This document shows positions 20,220-32,270 of a DNA stretch of 64,000 bases, piece by piece (position 1 is the stretch's first letter; every line of letters starts with the position of its first letter). Position numbers and translations under genes: made by a program. The notes under the pieces were generated by a model. The model was not told where the DNA came from and searched no databases. It saw nothing but the letters and a program-made list of their open reading frames with translations. The DNA comes from Streptococcus timonensis (lineage in GTDB: Bacteria; Bacillota; Bacilli; Lactobacillales; Streptococcaceae): positions 813,501-877,500 of the forward strand of contig NZ_FMIX01000004.1 of NCBI RefSeq assembly GCF_900095845.1. The letters run 5' to 3'.

Positions 20220-21351
20220 CTGTTGCTACCCCCACTACTTCGTTATATCCGACAACTTGAACTTCCTCAGTTCCATCAATCACAACACCTTCAGCAATAA
20301 CTGCACCTTCGCCAATAATAGCACGTCTAATCTTAGCACCTTTACCTACAACAGCTCCACTCATGATAACAGAGTCAACGACTTCTGCACCTTCACGAAC
20401 TTGTGCTCCTGTTGAAATAATCGAATGTTTTACTGTTCCATCAACTAAACATCCATCTACTACGAGCGAATCTTCTACATGCGCATGTTTTCCAAAGAAG
20501 TTTGGTGGAGAAATGAGGTTACGAGAGTAGATTTTCCATTGACGGTTACGGCTATCTAAAGCATTTTCAGGAGAAATATATTCCATATTTGCTTCCCAAA
20601 GAGATTCAATAGTACCAACATCTTTCCAGTAACCACTGAATTCATAGGCATAGACACTTTCTCCAGACTCAAGATAATTTGGAATAACGTTCTTACCAAA
20701 GTCTGACATGTCTACATTGTTCTTTTCAGCGGCAACTAACATATTGCGAAGTCGTTTCCAGTCAAAGATATAAATACCCATTGAAGCTTTTGTCGATTTA
20801 GGTTGGGCAGGTTTTTCTTCAAACTCAACGATACGATTATTGGTATCTGTATTCATGATACCAAAACGGCTAGCTTCTTTTAGTGGTACATCTAATACAG
20901 CAACAGTCAAACTGGCACTATTGTCCTTGTGACACTGAAGCATATCGTCATAGTCCATCTTATAGATGTGGTCACCTGAAAGAATCAATACATATTCAGG
21001 ATTGATACTGTCAATGTAGTCAATGTTTTGGTAGATAGCGTGACTTGTTCCTTCAAACCAGCGATTTCCTTCACTAGCTGAGTATGGTTGAAGAATAGAA
21101 ACACCAGAATCAATACCATCTAGACCCCAGCTAGAGCCATTTCCGATATGGTTGTTAAGGGCTAGAGGCTGATACTGTGTAATGACACCAACGTTGTGGA
21201 TACCAGAGTTGGCACAGTTAGAAAGAGCGAAGTCAATGATACGATAGCGCCCACCAAATTGCACAGCAGGTTTTGCAATGCTTTGAGTGAGTTTACCGAG
21301 ACGAGTTCCTTGCCCACCAGCAAGGATTAAAGCTAGCATTTCATTCTTCAT
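20209..21351 (-). CDS. glgC: Glucose-1-phosphate adenylyltransferase GlgC
   Basis: 380 aa. The catalytic signature AGGQGTRL is at 11-18, with [11 protein letters not shown] and the substrate motif VEFEEKP later, and hexapeptide repeats at the C-terminus. It makes ADP-glucose from ATP and glucose 1-phosphate, the committed step of glycogen synthesis. It overlaps glgB by 11 bases and glgD by 11 bases. Confidence 0.97.
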   Translation of the reverse strand: MKNEMLALILAGGQGTRLGKLTQSIAKPAVQFGGRYRIIDFALSNCANSGIHNVGVITQYQPLALNNHIGNGSSWGLDGIDSGVSILQPYSASEGNRWFEGTSHAIYQNIDYIDSINPEYVLILSGDHIYKMDYDDMLQCHKDNSASLTVAVLDVPLKEASRFGIMNTDTNNRIVEFEEKPAQPKSTKASMGIYIFDWKRLRNMLVAAEKNNVDMSDFGKNVIPNYLESGESVYAYEFSGYWKDVGTIESLWEANMEYISPENALDSRNRQWKIYSRNLISPPNFFGKHAHVEDSLVVDGCLVDGTVKHSIISTGAQVREGAEVVDSVIMSGAVVGKGAKIRRAIIGEGAVIAEGVVIDGTEEVQVVGYNEVVGVATDED

Positions 21352-23269
21352 TTTCTACTCCTTTTTGAGTGTTATTAGTGATTTTTTTAGTAGGTTTTAT
21401 GCGACGTTTGAGTTTCCAAATACTTGCTCCCATTGCTGGTAGAGTAAAGGTCAATGTCTGTTCATAATCCTTCCACAATCCTTCTTGAGTTTGAACTGTT
21501 TGGTTATGCTCTTTCCAAACACCACCCCATTGCTCCAACTCAGTATTCCAAATTTCTTCATAGATACCTGCAACAGGAAGCCCAATTGTGAATTCATGAC
21601 GTTCAACTGGTGCCATATTGAAGACACAGACTAACATTTCGTCTTTCTTACCTTTACGAATAAAGGAAAGAACGCTTTGGTCTCTATTATCTGCATCAAT
21701 GATTTCAATTCCATCATAGCTCAAATCAACTTCCCATAGACAGCGATGGTCTTTGTAGAATTGATTCAGTTGAGAAGTGAAGTATTTCATCTTAGCATTC
21801 ATTGGATCTTCTAAGTTAAACCATTCCAATTGCTCTTCAGATTTCCATTCTAAGAATTGTCCAAACTCACTACCCATGAAGAGCAATTTCTTACCAGGGT
21901 GACAAATTTGATAGGTGTATAGATTTCTCAAACCAGCGAACTGATTGTAACGATCCCCCCACATCTTATGCATCATACTCTTCTTACCATGTACAACTTC
22001 ATCGTGGGAGAATGGTAATAGGTAATTTTCTTTGAATACATACATAAAACTAAATGTTACAAGATTAAAGTCATACTTGCGGTAAATAGGGTCTTCTTCG
22101 TAGAAACGTAAGATATCATTCATCCATCCCATATTCCATTTATAATCGAAACCTAAACCTCCCATTTCCTTCATACCAGTAATCTTAGTAGCAGATGAGC
22201 TCTCTTCTGCAATCATCATGACATCTGGATGAGCTAGCTTAATAATATCATTCAATCGTTGAAGGAAATAATAGCCTTCATAGTTGAGATTACCGCCATC
22301 TTTATTTGGTGTCCATGGTGCATTGTCGTAATCAAGATATAGAATGTTACTTACTGCATCAACTCGAATTCCATCTAAATGGTAAAATTCAATCCAAAAC
22401 TTTATACTAGAAATCAAGAAGGATTGTACTTCGTTTTTTCCTAAGTCAAAGTTGAGTGCCCCCCATCCGTAGTTGTTAGCCTTATTATGGTCCTGGTATT
22501 CGAATGTTGGCGTTCCATCATAATATGCCAAGGCATCATCATTGATTGTAAAGTGACCTGGCACCCAGTCAACAATAACTCCAATATTGTTTAAATGACA
22601 CTCCTCAACAAAGTCTTGAAACTCTTCTGGTCTACCGTAAGAATGCTCCAAGGCGAAATAACCCATGAGTTGGTATCCCCAACTTAAACCAAGCGGATGA
22701 GCCATCAAAGGCATAAACTCAATGTGTGTATAATTCATCTCCACTAGGTAAGGAATAAGTTCCTCTTTTAATTGAGCAAAACTATAAGGTGTTCCGTCAG
22801 GATTTCTCTTCCAAGAACCTGCATGTGCTTCGTAAATATTAACAGGTCTATCAAAGAAGCCCCAGCGTTTTCTACGAGCTAACCAAAGACCATCCTTCCA
22901 TTTCTTTTCAGGAATCTCAGTTATAATTGCTCCTGTCTCAGGGCGAGCTTCAAATCTTACTGCCATTGGATCAATTTTCATAATTTGATGACCGTTTGCA
23001 CGAGTAACATTATATTTATAAATTTGTCCCTCATGCGCTAGGGGAGTAAAAACTTCCCAAACTCCATAATCATTTCGAACCATGGGAATTTGATTTTCTG
23101 TCCAGTTTGTAAAATCACCAACTAAATGGACAGCTTGCGCATTTGGAGCCCAGACACGGAAAGTATAACCCTGCTCTCCATCCTGTTCTTCACGATGCGC
23201 TCCTAATAGGTGCTGAAGGTGGAAGTTCTCGCCAGTTGTAAATGTTCTTAAAGCTTCAAATTTATCCAT
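21341..23269 (-). CDS. glgB: 1,4-alpha-glucan branching enzyme GlgB
   Basis: 642 aa. An N-terminal CBM48 domain (about 20-110) precedes the GH13 barrel. The nucleophile lies in [10 protein letters not shown], the acid/base in MMIAEESSS and the third acid in [12 protein letters not shown]. It creates alpha-1,6 branches in glycogen. It is first in the glg operon, just behind a promoter with a cre-like site. Confidence 0.97.
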   Translation of the reverse strand: MDKFEALRTFTTGENFHLQHLLGAHREEQDGEQGYTFRVWAPNAQAVHLVGDFTNWTENQIPMVRNDYGVWEVFTPLAHEGQIYKYNVTRANGHQIMKIDPMAVRFEARPETGAIITEIPEKKWKDGLWLARRKRWGFFDRPVNIYEAHAGSWKRNPDGTPYSFAQLKEELIPYLVEMNYTHIEFMPLMAHPLGLSWGYQLMGYFALEHSYGRPEEFQDFVEECHLNNIGVIVDWVPGHFTINDDALAYYDGTPTFEYQDHNKANNYGWGALNFDLGKNEVQSFLISSIKFWIEFYHLDGIRVDAVSNILYLDYDNAPWTPNKDGGNLNYEGYYFLQRLNDIIKLAHPDVMMIAEESSSATKITGMKEMGGLGFDYKWNMGWMNDILRFYEEDPIYRKYDFNLVTFSFMYVFKENYLLPFSHDEVVHGKKSMMHKMWGDRYNQFAGLRNLYTYQICHPGKKLLFMGSEFGQFLEWKSEEQLEWFNLEDPMNAKMKYFTSQLNQFYKDHRCLWEVDLSYDGIEIIDADNRDQSVLSFIRKGKKDEMLVCVFNMAPVERHEFTIGLPVAGIYEEIWNTELEQWGGVWKEHNQTVQTQEGLWKDYEQTLTFTLPAMGASIWKLKRRIKPTKKITNNTQKGVENEE

Positions 23270-23285
23270 TGAATCCCCCTTTTAT

Positions 23286-23336
23286 TGTAAGCGTTTTCTA
23301 TATATCTATTATACTACCTTTTAAAATAAGTTTCAA
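23286..23336 (-). promoter_or_regulatory. glg operon promoter with cre-like box
   Basis: Minus-strand TTGAAA (23331-23336) and TATAAT (23308-23313), 17-base spacer. Directly downstream, minus-strand AGAAAACGCTTACA (23286-23299) matches the cre consensus except for the first T. The position at or after the transcription start suits CcpA repression. Confidence 0.75.
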
Positions 23337-23634
23337 GCAATTTCCTGATTATCCTAAAATTTTTTTTGAAAATCTTCAAACAATTATCTTAGACTTTCTT
23401 AAATTTTCATAAACTGATGATTTTTAAGAAAGTCTCTTTGTCAATATGAGTAAATTTCTTGGTATTTATAAAGAATATCCTTTCTTTCTTAAGTTTAAAA
23501 CTGAACATTTTGTATAAATTTATAAATTTTATATGTAAAATGTCTCTTAAAGACTATTTAAACAATTTTACTTAAATTTTCAAATATTTTTAGTAATTTT
23601 CATGATTTTAAACAATTTTTTTATTTTTATTAAC
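23337..23634. other. AT-rich gene-free stretch between glgB and pulA
   Basis: No coding region, tRNA or clear promoter is seen. The stretch is very A/T-rich. An imperfect 39-bp dyad at 23505-23543 has arms ACATTTT and AAAATGT around an AAATTT core. Nothing else is recognisable. Confidence 0.5.
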
Positions 23635-23668
23635 AAAAAAACTCAAGATACAATCTTGAGTTTGATTT
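23635..23668 (-). terminator. Terminator after pulA
   Basis: Stem AAACTCAAGAT/ATCTTGAGTTT with a three-base loop, next to the pullulanase stop, T-rich on the minus strand. Confidence 0.88.
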
Positions 23669-23672
23669 TACG

Positions 23673-25955
23673 TTATGATAAAACTTTCATGACAGCTACA
23701 CTGACATCATCAATAGCATTTTCTTGATTTGAACGACTATTTGTAACCAACATTTCTAGATTTCCAGCATTTTCATAATAGAAAGATGCACCTTTGACAT
23801 TAAATACAACCAAGAAATGTTCTTTAGTTCCCTGAATCTCATAAACAATCCAACCACTATTCTGAATGGCGGTATGCACAAAGACATGACGGTATACTTC
23901 CTCGTATGTAGGATAAGAAAAGGCGTTAGTCTGTGTTTTAAGGCGGATAATTTGGCGGATAAAATCTATACTTTCTTGACGCTCGTTGATTAAGTCCCAG
24001 TCTACCTGGTTAACAGCGTCTGGAGCATTGTAACTGTTCATAGCACGTTCTCGATCATCATGAGTCAACTCACCGTTTTCACCTGTAGGAACCAGTTTGG
24101 TACGTCCAAACTCCTGTCCAAGCTCCATAAAAGCCATTCCTTGCATGAGAAGGTTCATAGCTGTTGCAGTTTCCACTTTTTTCATGATTCGATCTTTACT
24201 CTCCATTGGATGAAGAGTTGCTAGCAAGTCATGTAAATTATAATTATCGTGAGCTTCCACATAGTTCAAGACTTGGTTAGGACTAAGGTATGATCCAAGT
24301 TCTCGACTTCCTAGAATTGACTTAGCTACGATTGGCTCAGTACCAGCTCCACTTACAAATCCTGATTTAATATCTCCATAAACTTCAGCACCCTTAACGG
24401 CATTACGTTGATCATCATTGAAGAAGCCAATATTAGGTAATTGATAGGCATTATCTTTCTTAGCCTTATCATAAGGAGCAAGACCAGTTCCCATATCCCA
24501 CCCTTCTCCATAAAGGATGATTTTAGGATCGACTTCATCCATAGCCCAACGGATCATCTGCATGGTTTTAATATCATGGATTCCCATCAAATCAAAGCGG
24601 AAACCATCAATATTAAATTCTTTGACCCAATAAAGGAGCGAATCAATCATATATTTACGGAACATTTCGTGTTCACTAGCAGTTTCATTGCCTACACCGG
24701 TACCATTTTGATAGGTCCCATCACGATTCATTCGATAATAATAATCTGGTACCGTTGTTTGAAATGGTGCATCGACTACAGAGAAAGTATGATTATAAAC
24801 AACATCCATGATGACACCGATACCAGCATCATGATAAGCCTGAACCATTGTTTTTAAATCACGAATAACCTGTCCCGGATCATTAGGATTCGTTGACATA
24901 CTAGTTTCTGGAGCATTATAGTTTTGTGGATCATAACCCCAGTTGTAGGTGACGTTCCCATCTGCATCATACTCTTTATGACGGTCAGCAATCGGCTGTA
25001 GTTGAACATAGTTAACACCAAGTTCCTTGATGTAGTCAAATGCAGTAGACTGACCGAAGTGATTGACTGTTCCAGTCTGGGCAGCACCTAAGAATGTTCC
25101 TCTTAATTCTGGAGCAACACCAGAAGTTTCAGACTTGGTCAAGTCACGAATGTGCATTTCGTAAACAACCGCTTGACAAGGATTTTCCAATCGCCAAGTT
25201 GCTTCCGTTCCATTCTTAACTTCAAAACCTTCAACCTGACGTTCTTTTTCTGAAAGAATCGCTGAACGTTTGCCATCTGGACTGGTAGCAATAGTATATG
25301 GATCACGTGTCAATGATTGATGATGTGGAAAATTAATCTGATATTGATAGGCACGACCAGCAAGACTTTCAGGAACTGTCAAATTCCAAACGCCAATTGT
25401 ATTATCCTTGTGACTATATGAATAACTGTTGCCACGTTGCATTTCATAAGTCTTTAGGATAGCCGCATCATTACTTGCTGATTCATAAACGACAACTTGT
25501 ACAGTTGTTGCTGTTGGCGACCAAAGTTTAAAGCTTGTTTCTTCTTCGGAAACCTGGCATCCCAAGTCTCCTTGGTAACCCCAGTGGTGATCAAAACTAG
25601 CACTGTTAATCGCTTTATCAAAAGCAAATGGATTTTGATCTTTATAGTGTGGACTTGCAATGGCTGGATTTTCAGAATAATAAACGGTGTCATCTCCATC
25701 TAAAATCCAAACTTCTGTTAAGAGTGGATAATAATTGAATCGGATAGAGTATTCTTTACTAACTCCATCTTTTTCAACTGTAAACACCATTTGTTCAAGA
25801 GGTGTTTCACTTGATTGGGTAAATGAAAATTTTTCTCCAAAGTATTCTTGCTCTTTAACAAATTCTACTGAATCAGCTGGCCTTTTACTAAAGTTGCAAC
25901 TCTGATATGCTTCATCCTTACGATGATAATGAATAAGTACAGGATAATTGTACAT
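23673..25955 (-). CDS. pulA: Type I pullulanase (GH13, cytoplasmic)
   Basis: 760 aa with no signal peptide or cell-wall anchor, so intracellular, unlike the streptococcal surface pullulanase. A CBM48 region (about 120-220) precedes the GH13 barrel. The type I signature YNWGYDP is present. The nucleophile is in GFRFDLMG, the acid in LYGEGWDMG and the third acid in YVEAHDN. It cleaves alpha-1,6 branches of glycogen or imported maltodextrin. Placed next to the glg operon, it likely trims stored glycogen. Confidence 0.93.
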   Translation of the reverse strand: MYNYPVLIHYHRKDEAYQSCNFSKRPADSVEFVKEQEYFGEKFSFTQSSETPLEQMVFTVEKDGVSKEYSIRFNYYPLLTEVWILDGDDTVYYSENPAIASPHYKDQNPFAFDKAINSASFDHHWGYQGDLGCQVSEEETSFKLWSPTATTVQVVVYESASNDAAILKTYEMQRGNSYSYSHKDNTIGVWNLTVPESLAGRAYQYQINFPHHQSLTRDPYTIATSPDGKRSAILSEKERQVEGFEVKNGTEATWRLENPCQAVVYEMHIRDLTKSETSGVAPELRGTFLGAAQTGTVNHFGQSTAFDYIKELGVNYVQLQPIADRHKEYDADGNVTYNWGYDPQNYNAPETSMSTNPNDPGQVIRDLKTMVQAYHDAGIGVIMDVVYNHTFSVVDAPFQTTVPDYYYRMNRDGTYQNGTGVGNETASEHEMFRKYMIDSLLYWVKEFNIDGFRFDLMGIHDIKTMQMIRWAMDEVDPKIILYGEGWDMGTGLAPYDKAKKDNAYQLPNIGFFNDDQRNAVKGAEVYGDIKSGFVSGAGTEPIVAKSILGSRELGSYLSPNQVLNYVEAHDNYNLHDLLATLHPMESKDRIMKKVETATAMNLLMQGMAFMELGQEFGRTKLVPTGENGELTHDDRERAMNSYNAPDAVNQVDWDLINERQESIDFIRQIIRLKTQTNAFSYPTYEEVYRHVFVHTAIQNSGWIVYEIQGTKEHFLVVFNVKGASFYYENAGNLEMLVTNSRSNQENAIDDVSVAVMKVLS

Positions 25956-26061
25956 AGTTCTCCCTAATTTCTAATTGTTAAATATTTCTAAAAAATAGTA
26001 TCCTTTTTCTCGTTGAACAAAGGAATCTAAACTGTTCTTCTAAGCTAGTAGTGTATATTGT

Positions 26062-28029
<1,968 letters not shown>

Positions 28030-28113
28030 TTACCATAAAAAGGACAATAGAAACAATACTCAAGTTCTAAAAAAGAAAATGAGAAGGATATTTCTATCAC
28101 TTCTCATTCATTT

Positions 28114-29373
28114 TTATTTTTTACGATTCAAAATAGCGTTCAAAATGATGGCCACTGTACTTGCAATGACGATACCATTTGAGAAGAACATCTGTAATTC
28201 TGTTGGTAAGCTATTAAAGAGATTCGTTCCGTTTAGTCCCACCCCTGCAGCTATAGAAACCGCAGCAATGAGGAAGTTATGCTCGTTGTGTTCAAAATCC
28301 ACACGAGACAAGATTTGCATCCCTTGTAGAGAAACAAAACCAAACATGACAAGCATAGCTCCACCCAAAACAGGACTTGGGATAATCTGAGCTAAGGCAC
28401 CAAATTTTGGCAAGAGACCAAGTAAGATAAGGAAACCAGCTGCGTAGTAGATTGGCAAGCGGGTACGAATACCTGATAGTTTAACCAAACCAACGTTTTG
28501 AGAAAATCCTGTATAAGGGAAGGTATTGAAAATACCACCGAGAAGCACCGCAATACCTTCAGCACGATAACCATTACGGAGACGAGTGCTATCGATTGGA
28601 TCTTTAGTAATATCAGAAAGGGCAAGATATACACCAGTTGATTCTACCATTGATACAGTAGCGATAATACACATCATTACAATAGAAGAAATCTCAAATT
28701 GTGGAGCACCAAAGTAGAATGGAGTTGGGATATGAACAAGTGGAGCTTCTGCTACTGGAGAGAAATCAACCAAGCCCATAGTCGCGGCGATGATAGTACC
28801 TGCAATCAAACCAATCAAAATAGAAATTGACTTAATAAATCCTTTTGTAAAAATATTGACCAAAAGAATGATGAGAATGGTGATTGTTGCTAATGCCAAA
28901 CTTTGTCCCGTTGGTTTTTCGACGTTATTTCCCATATTCCCAATAGCTACTGGAATCAAGGTCAATCCGATTGTTGTAATGACAGAACCCGTTACGATTG
29001 AAGGGAACAGATTAGCAATCTTAGAAAATACACCTGCTACAAGAACGACATAAATACCAGAAGCAATCAAGGCACCAAACATAGCACCACTACCGTGACT
29101 TTGTCCAATCATAATAAGTGGAGCAACAGACTGGAAGGCTACCCCAAGAACAATAGGTAAACCAACACCAAAATATTTATTAAGTTGCAATTGTAAGAGA
29201 GTTGCAACCCCACACATAAAGATATCTGTAGAGATAAGGTATGTCAGTTGTTGAGGTGAGTAACCTAGGGCACCTGCAATCATGATTGGTACCAGGATTG
29301 ATCCTGAGTACATGGCTAGTAAGTGTTGCAAGCCAAGAACGGCTGCCTGCGAATGACTTTCTCTCTGCTTCAT
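28114..29373 (-). CDS. pbuX: Xanthine permease PbuX (NCS2 family)
   Basis: 419 aa, about 12-14 membrane segments. It opens LGLQHLLAMYSGSILVP, the NCS2 signature, and contains the SVAPLIMIG and QNVGLVKLSGI regions. It imports xanthine with protons. Its start shares one base with the xpt stop, so it is translationally coupled and under the same purine riboswitch. Confidence 0.94.
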   Translation of the reverse strand: MKQRESHSQAAVLGLQHLLAMYSGSILVPIMIAGALGYSPQQLTYLISTDIFMCGVATLLQLQLNKYFGVGLPIVLGVAFQSVAPLIMIGQSHGSGAMFGALIASGIYVVLVAGVFSKIANLFPSIVTGSVITTIGLTLIPVAIGNMGNNVEKPTGQSLALATITILIILLVNIFTKGFIKSISILIGLIAGTIIAATMGLVDFSPVAEAPLVHIPTPFYFGAPQFEISSIVMMCIIATVSMVESTGVYLALSDITKDPIDSTRLRNGYRAEGIAVLLGGIFNTFPYTGFSQNVGLVKLSGIRTRLPIYYAAGFLILLGLLPKFGALAQIIPSPVLGGAMLVMFGFVSLQGMQILSRVDFEHNEHNFLIAAVSIAAGVGLNGTNLFNSLPTELQMFFSNGIVIASTVAIILNAILNRKK

Positions 29374-29954
29374 TAGATATCTGCCTCCTTAAAGATAACT
29401 TCTCCATTTTCAAAACGCTCTAAGCGAGCAAGTGATACTACCTGATGACCTGATTTTTCTAACAGTTCACGACCATCTTGGAAAGATTTTTCAATCACAA
29501 TCCCGACGGCCTCGACTGTAGCACCAGCTTGTTCGATAATCTGAATCAAACCTTTAGCTGCTTGACCATTAGCCAAGAAATCATCAATAATCAAAACACG
29601 ATCCCCAGTAGATAAGAACTTCCCTGAAATGGATACGGTACTAGTAACTTGTTTAGTGAAAGAATAAACCTCAGCAGTTAAAATTCCCTCATTCATAGTG
29701 ATATTTTTTGCCTTCTTAGCAAAAATCATAGGTACATCTAATTGTTCTGCAACATATAGAGCTGGAGCAATTCCAGATGCTTCAATGGTTACGACTTTGG
29801 TAATCCCTGCATTTTTAAAATATTCTGCAAAGGTGCGACCAATCTCTCGCATCAAAGAATAATCCACTTGATGGGTTAGAAAAGAGTCCACCTTAAGAAT
29901 ATTCTCACCAAGGACATTACCGTCCTTTAAAATTCGTTCTTCTAATAATTTCAC
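29373..29954 (-). CDS. xpt: Xanthine phosphoribosyltransferase
   Basis: 193 aa using the GTG at 29954, which sits behind GGAGG at the right distance and gives [12 protein letters not shown], the known N-terminus. The longer frame runs into the leader terminator. PRPP-binding motif [13 protein letters not shown] is typical. It converts xanthine plus PRPP to XMP. It is followed directly by pbuX. Confidence 0.95.
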   Translation of the reverse strand: MKLLEERILKDGNVLGENILKVDSFLTHQVDYSLMREIGRTFAEYFKNAGITKVVTIEASGIAPALYVAEQLDVPMIFAKKAKNITMNEGILTAEVYSFTKQVTSTVSISGKFLSTGDRVLIIDDFLANGQAAKGLIQIIEQAGATVEAVGIVIEKSFQDGRELLEKSGHQVVSLARLERFENGEVIFKEADI

Positions 29955-29966
29955 AATAACCTCCGA

Positions 29967-29996
29967 AATAAAAAAGAGACTTACAAAGTAAGTCTC
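29967..29996 (-). terminator. Riboswitch-controlled terminator before xpt
   Basis: On the minus strand a perfect nine-base stem GAGACTTAC/GTAAGTCTC with loop of three and a T-run precedes the xpt ribosome binding site. Its GACTTAC arm can pair with GTAAGTC at the 3' end of the aptamer, giving a standard antiterminator/terminator switch. Confidence 0.85.
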
Positions 29997-30042
29997 CAAG
30001 CTGAAATAGAGACAGCAATCCCCTGTCTTTATCTCTTTTGTG

Positions 30043-30110
30043 ACTTACTCATTGTTAGGTATTTACGGTACCTTGTAGAAACGCCACGCCAATTCGCAGC
30101 ATAAATAAGT
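30043..30110 (-). promoter_or_regulatory. Purine (guanine-type) riboswitch aptamer of xpt-pbuX
   Basis: The minus strand shows the purine aptamer order: P1 strand ACTTATT, P2 stem-loop, the conserved GTTTCTAC junction, P3 with loop CCGTAAA, then AACAATGAG and GTAAGT closing P1. The junction base that selects the ligand is C (as in the B. subtilis xpt switch), which predicts guanine/hypoxanthine/xanthine rather than adenine. Binding would promote the terminator at 29967-29996. Confidence 0.88.
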
Positions 30111-30120
30111 AATCTATAAT

Positions 30121-31104
30121 TTAGTGAGCATCTCCATTCCAGATAGAATTTTTCACAATAACATAATCTACATGTCGAAGATCTGCAACTTTACGGCCTC
30201 CTGCATAAGAAATCGAACTCTGCAAGTCTTGTTCCATTTCAGTTAGGGTATCTTGTAAATGTCCTTTGGCAGGAAGAAGAATTTTCTTACCTTCGACATT
30301 CTTATAGGCACCTTTTTGGTATTCTGAAGCGGAACCATAGTATTCTTTAAATTGTTTACCATCGACTTCTACCGTCTTACCAGGACTTTCAATATGGCCT
30401 GCAAATAAAGAACCAATCATAACCATACTTGCACCAAAGCGGATTGACTTGGCGATGTCTCCATGTGTACGAATCCCACCATCAGCAATAATCGGCTTAC
30501 GCGCAGCTTTGGCACACCAGCGAAGAGCCGCTAGCTGCCAACCACCTGTACCAAAACCAGTTTTAACCTTAGTGATACATACTTTACCTGGTCCGATACC
30601 CACCTTAGTGGCATCTGCTCCCGCATTTTCTAATTCACGTACTGCTTCTGGAGTTCCTACATTTCCTGCAATGACAAAAGTATCAGGTAATTCTTTCTTG
30701 ATATGCTGAATCATCGAAATGACGCTATTTGCATGACCATGTGCAATATCAATCGTGATGTACTCTGGAGCATCATCTTTTAATTGACTAACAAAGTCAT
30801 ACTCATAATCCTTAACACCAACTGAGATTGAAGCAATTAAACCTTGGTCATGCATACGCTTAATAAAAGGGATTCTCCCAGCTTCATCAAATCGATGCAT
30901 AATATAGAAGTAACCACCCTTGGCCAATTGTTCTGCAACATCTTCATCCAAGATGGTCTGCATGTTAGACGGAACTACTGGTAACTTAAAAGTGTGATTC
31001 CCAAAGATTACATGTGTATCAGCTTCTGCTCTACTGTTAAGGACACATTTGTTGGGGATTAACTGAATATCTTCATAATCAAAAATCGGAAATTCGTTCA
31101 ACAT
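30121..31104 (-). CDS. guaC: GMP reductase GuaC
   Basis: 327 aa, IMPDH/GMPR TIM barrel without CBS domains. The catalytic Cys176 lies in [11 protein letters not shown], and the GG-containing [11 protein letters not shown] phosphate loop follows. It reduces GMP to IMP with NADPH, balancing purine pools. It lies upstream of the xpt riboswitch on the same strand but has its own promoter and a structured leader. Confidence 0.96.
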   Translation of the reverse strand: MLNEFPIFDYEDIQLIPNKCVLNSRAEADTHVIFGNHTFKLPVVPSNMQTILDEDVAEQLAKGGYFYIMHRFDEAGRIPFIKRMHDQGLIASISVGVKDYEYDFVSQLKDDAPEYITIDIAHGHANSVISMIQHIKKELPDTFVIAGNVGTPEAVRELENAGADATKVGIGPGKVCITKVKTGFGTGGWQLAALRWCAKAARKPIIADGGIRTHGDIAKSIRFGASMVMIGSLFAGHIESPGKTVEVDGKQFKEYYGSASEYQKGAYKNVEGKKILLPAKGHLQDTLTEMEQDLQSSISYAGGRKVADLRHVDYVIVKNSIWNGDAH

Positions 31105-31125
31105 ATTTCACTCATTTCTAGTTTT

Positions 31126-31207
31126 GGATCCCCTATCGTTAGGGATATCCTTGTCTTTTCCAGACAATCACTCTGAATAGTTTATAATATATTCCTATTT
31201 TTGTCAA
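31126..31207 (-). promoter_or_regulatory. guaC promoter and two-hairpin leader
   Basis: Minus strand: TTGACA (31202-31207), 17-base spacer, weak TAAACT (31179-31184). The leader then folds into TTGTCT/AGACAA (31151-31167) and GGAT-CCCTA/TAGGG-ATCC (31126-31150), adjacent hairpins before guaC. I do not recognise the class; it lacks the purine aptamer core. Confidence 0.6.
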
Positions 31208-31257
31208 TAATTATGTTTTTTATCATATAATGTTCGGAATTCCTTTTTTTGTTACAT

Positions 31258-31533
31258 TTAAGGTATAACAAGAAAATATATAGCCACCACTATTACTATC
31301 ATTCCCAAAATCCAAACTGTTTTAAAATACCATTTTCGAGTTTTATGATGGAAAATGAGTCCTCCAAACCAGGCTCCAAAACCACCAAATATAAAAGCTC
31401 CTAAGAGTAAATACTTCTCTGGAATTCTCCAATGGCCGCGTTTGGATTTATATTTATCAATTCCATATAGAATAAAGATAAAAAAATTCCATAGCAAGAG
31501 TAGAATGCTAGCAACTTGTTTTAAATCAATCAT
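31258..31533 (-). CDS. DUF1294 family small membrane protein
   Basis: 91 aa. Two or three hydrophobic helices flank a basic loop with YGIDKYKSKRGHWRIPE and GGFGAWFGGLIFHHKTRKWYF, the typical DUF1294 pattern. No function is established. The start codon overlaps nothing; it stands 33 bases after the next upstream gene (YjbR-like), so cotranscription is likely. Confidence 0.85.
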   Translation of the reverse strand: MIDLKQVASILLLLWNFFIFILYGIDKYKSKRGHWRIPEKYLLLGAFIFGGFGAWFGGLIFHHKTRKWYFKTVWILGMIVIVVAIYFLVIP

Positions 31534-31566
31534 CTACGCATAAATCTCCTTGTCAGTTGTTTTATC

Positions 31567-32226
31567 CTATTTCTTTTTTCTGGTCAAGTCCCAGCTTATC
31601 TCAAATAGTTCAAGAACCTTTTCGTCAGTGAATGTATCATCAAGCGGGACAGTGATCCAATACCTTTTGTTCATATGAAAAGCCGGATAAATACCTTTTT
31701 CTTGTATTAAACTAACGACTTGATCATGTTTGACATTGATAACTTCGACAAGACCTTCTCTTCCTTTATCAAGCTTTTCCCAGGAAATTTTCATTAAAAC
31801 TGCATACCACTTTTGATTAGATTCATGACGGAGAACAGCCGTATCAGGAGATTTTTCCCATAGATATTCTAATTGGTTACCATATTTTTCTTGAACTATT
31901 GCCATGACTCTCTCAGTCTGAGGACAAATAAAATCTTGGACATCAAAACATGACTTACGAATCTGGTATAAAACTTCTAGACAAGCTTCCCTTACTGCTC
32001 CAACAAAAGAGCCTCTCATACTTTCCATGTGGACTTGAGGATATAAATCACCCGTTTCCTGATCATAAACATGAAAGCTTATTTCTTTATCCACTATAGA
32101 TACAATCATTTGAAAGTCATTTTCTAGTATTAAACTGCTATATTTGAAGATACCATTTTCCTCAATGAAACCAAAAGAAATGGCCTTCTTCTTATTAAAT
32201 TCATAAGCTTTAAATATATCTAACAT
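31567..32226 (-). CDS. MmcQ/YjbR family protein
   Basis: 219 aa. The C-terminal half (about 95-215) has the MmcQ/YjbR fold pattern: SPDTAVLRHESNQKWYAVLM, then PAFHMNKRYWITVPLDD. The N-terminal 95 residues are an extra region also seen in Firmicute homologues. YjbR-like domains resemble DNA-binding CyaY-fold proteins, but the role is unknown. Confidence 0.75.
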   Translation of the reverse strand: MLDIFKAYEFNKKKAISFGFIEENGIFKYSSLILENDFQMIVSIVDKEISFHVYDQETGDLYPQVHMESMRGSFVGAVREACLEVLYQIRKSCFDVQDFICPQTERVMAIVQEKYGNQLEYLWEKSPDTAVLRHESNQKWYAVLMKISWEKLDKGREGLVEVINVKHDQVVSLIQEKGIYPAFHMNKRYWITVPLDDTFTDEKVLELFEISWDLTRKKK

Positions 32227-32270
32227 AAGTGAAAACTGCTAGTTTAAGTTAGCAGTTCCTTTCTATATCA

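Noticed and set aside
24441-24857. 138-codon plus-strand open frame inside pulA
   Set aside because: It lies wholly within the pullulanase catalytic domain, which keeps all of its motifs; codon pattern belongs to pulA.
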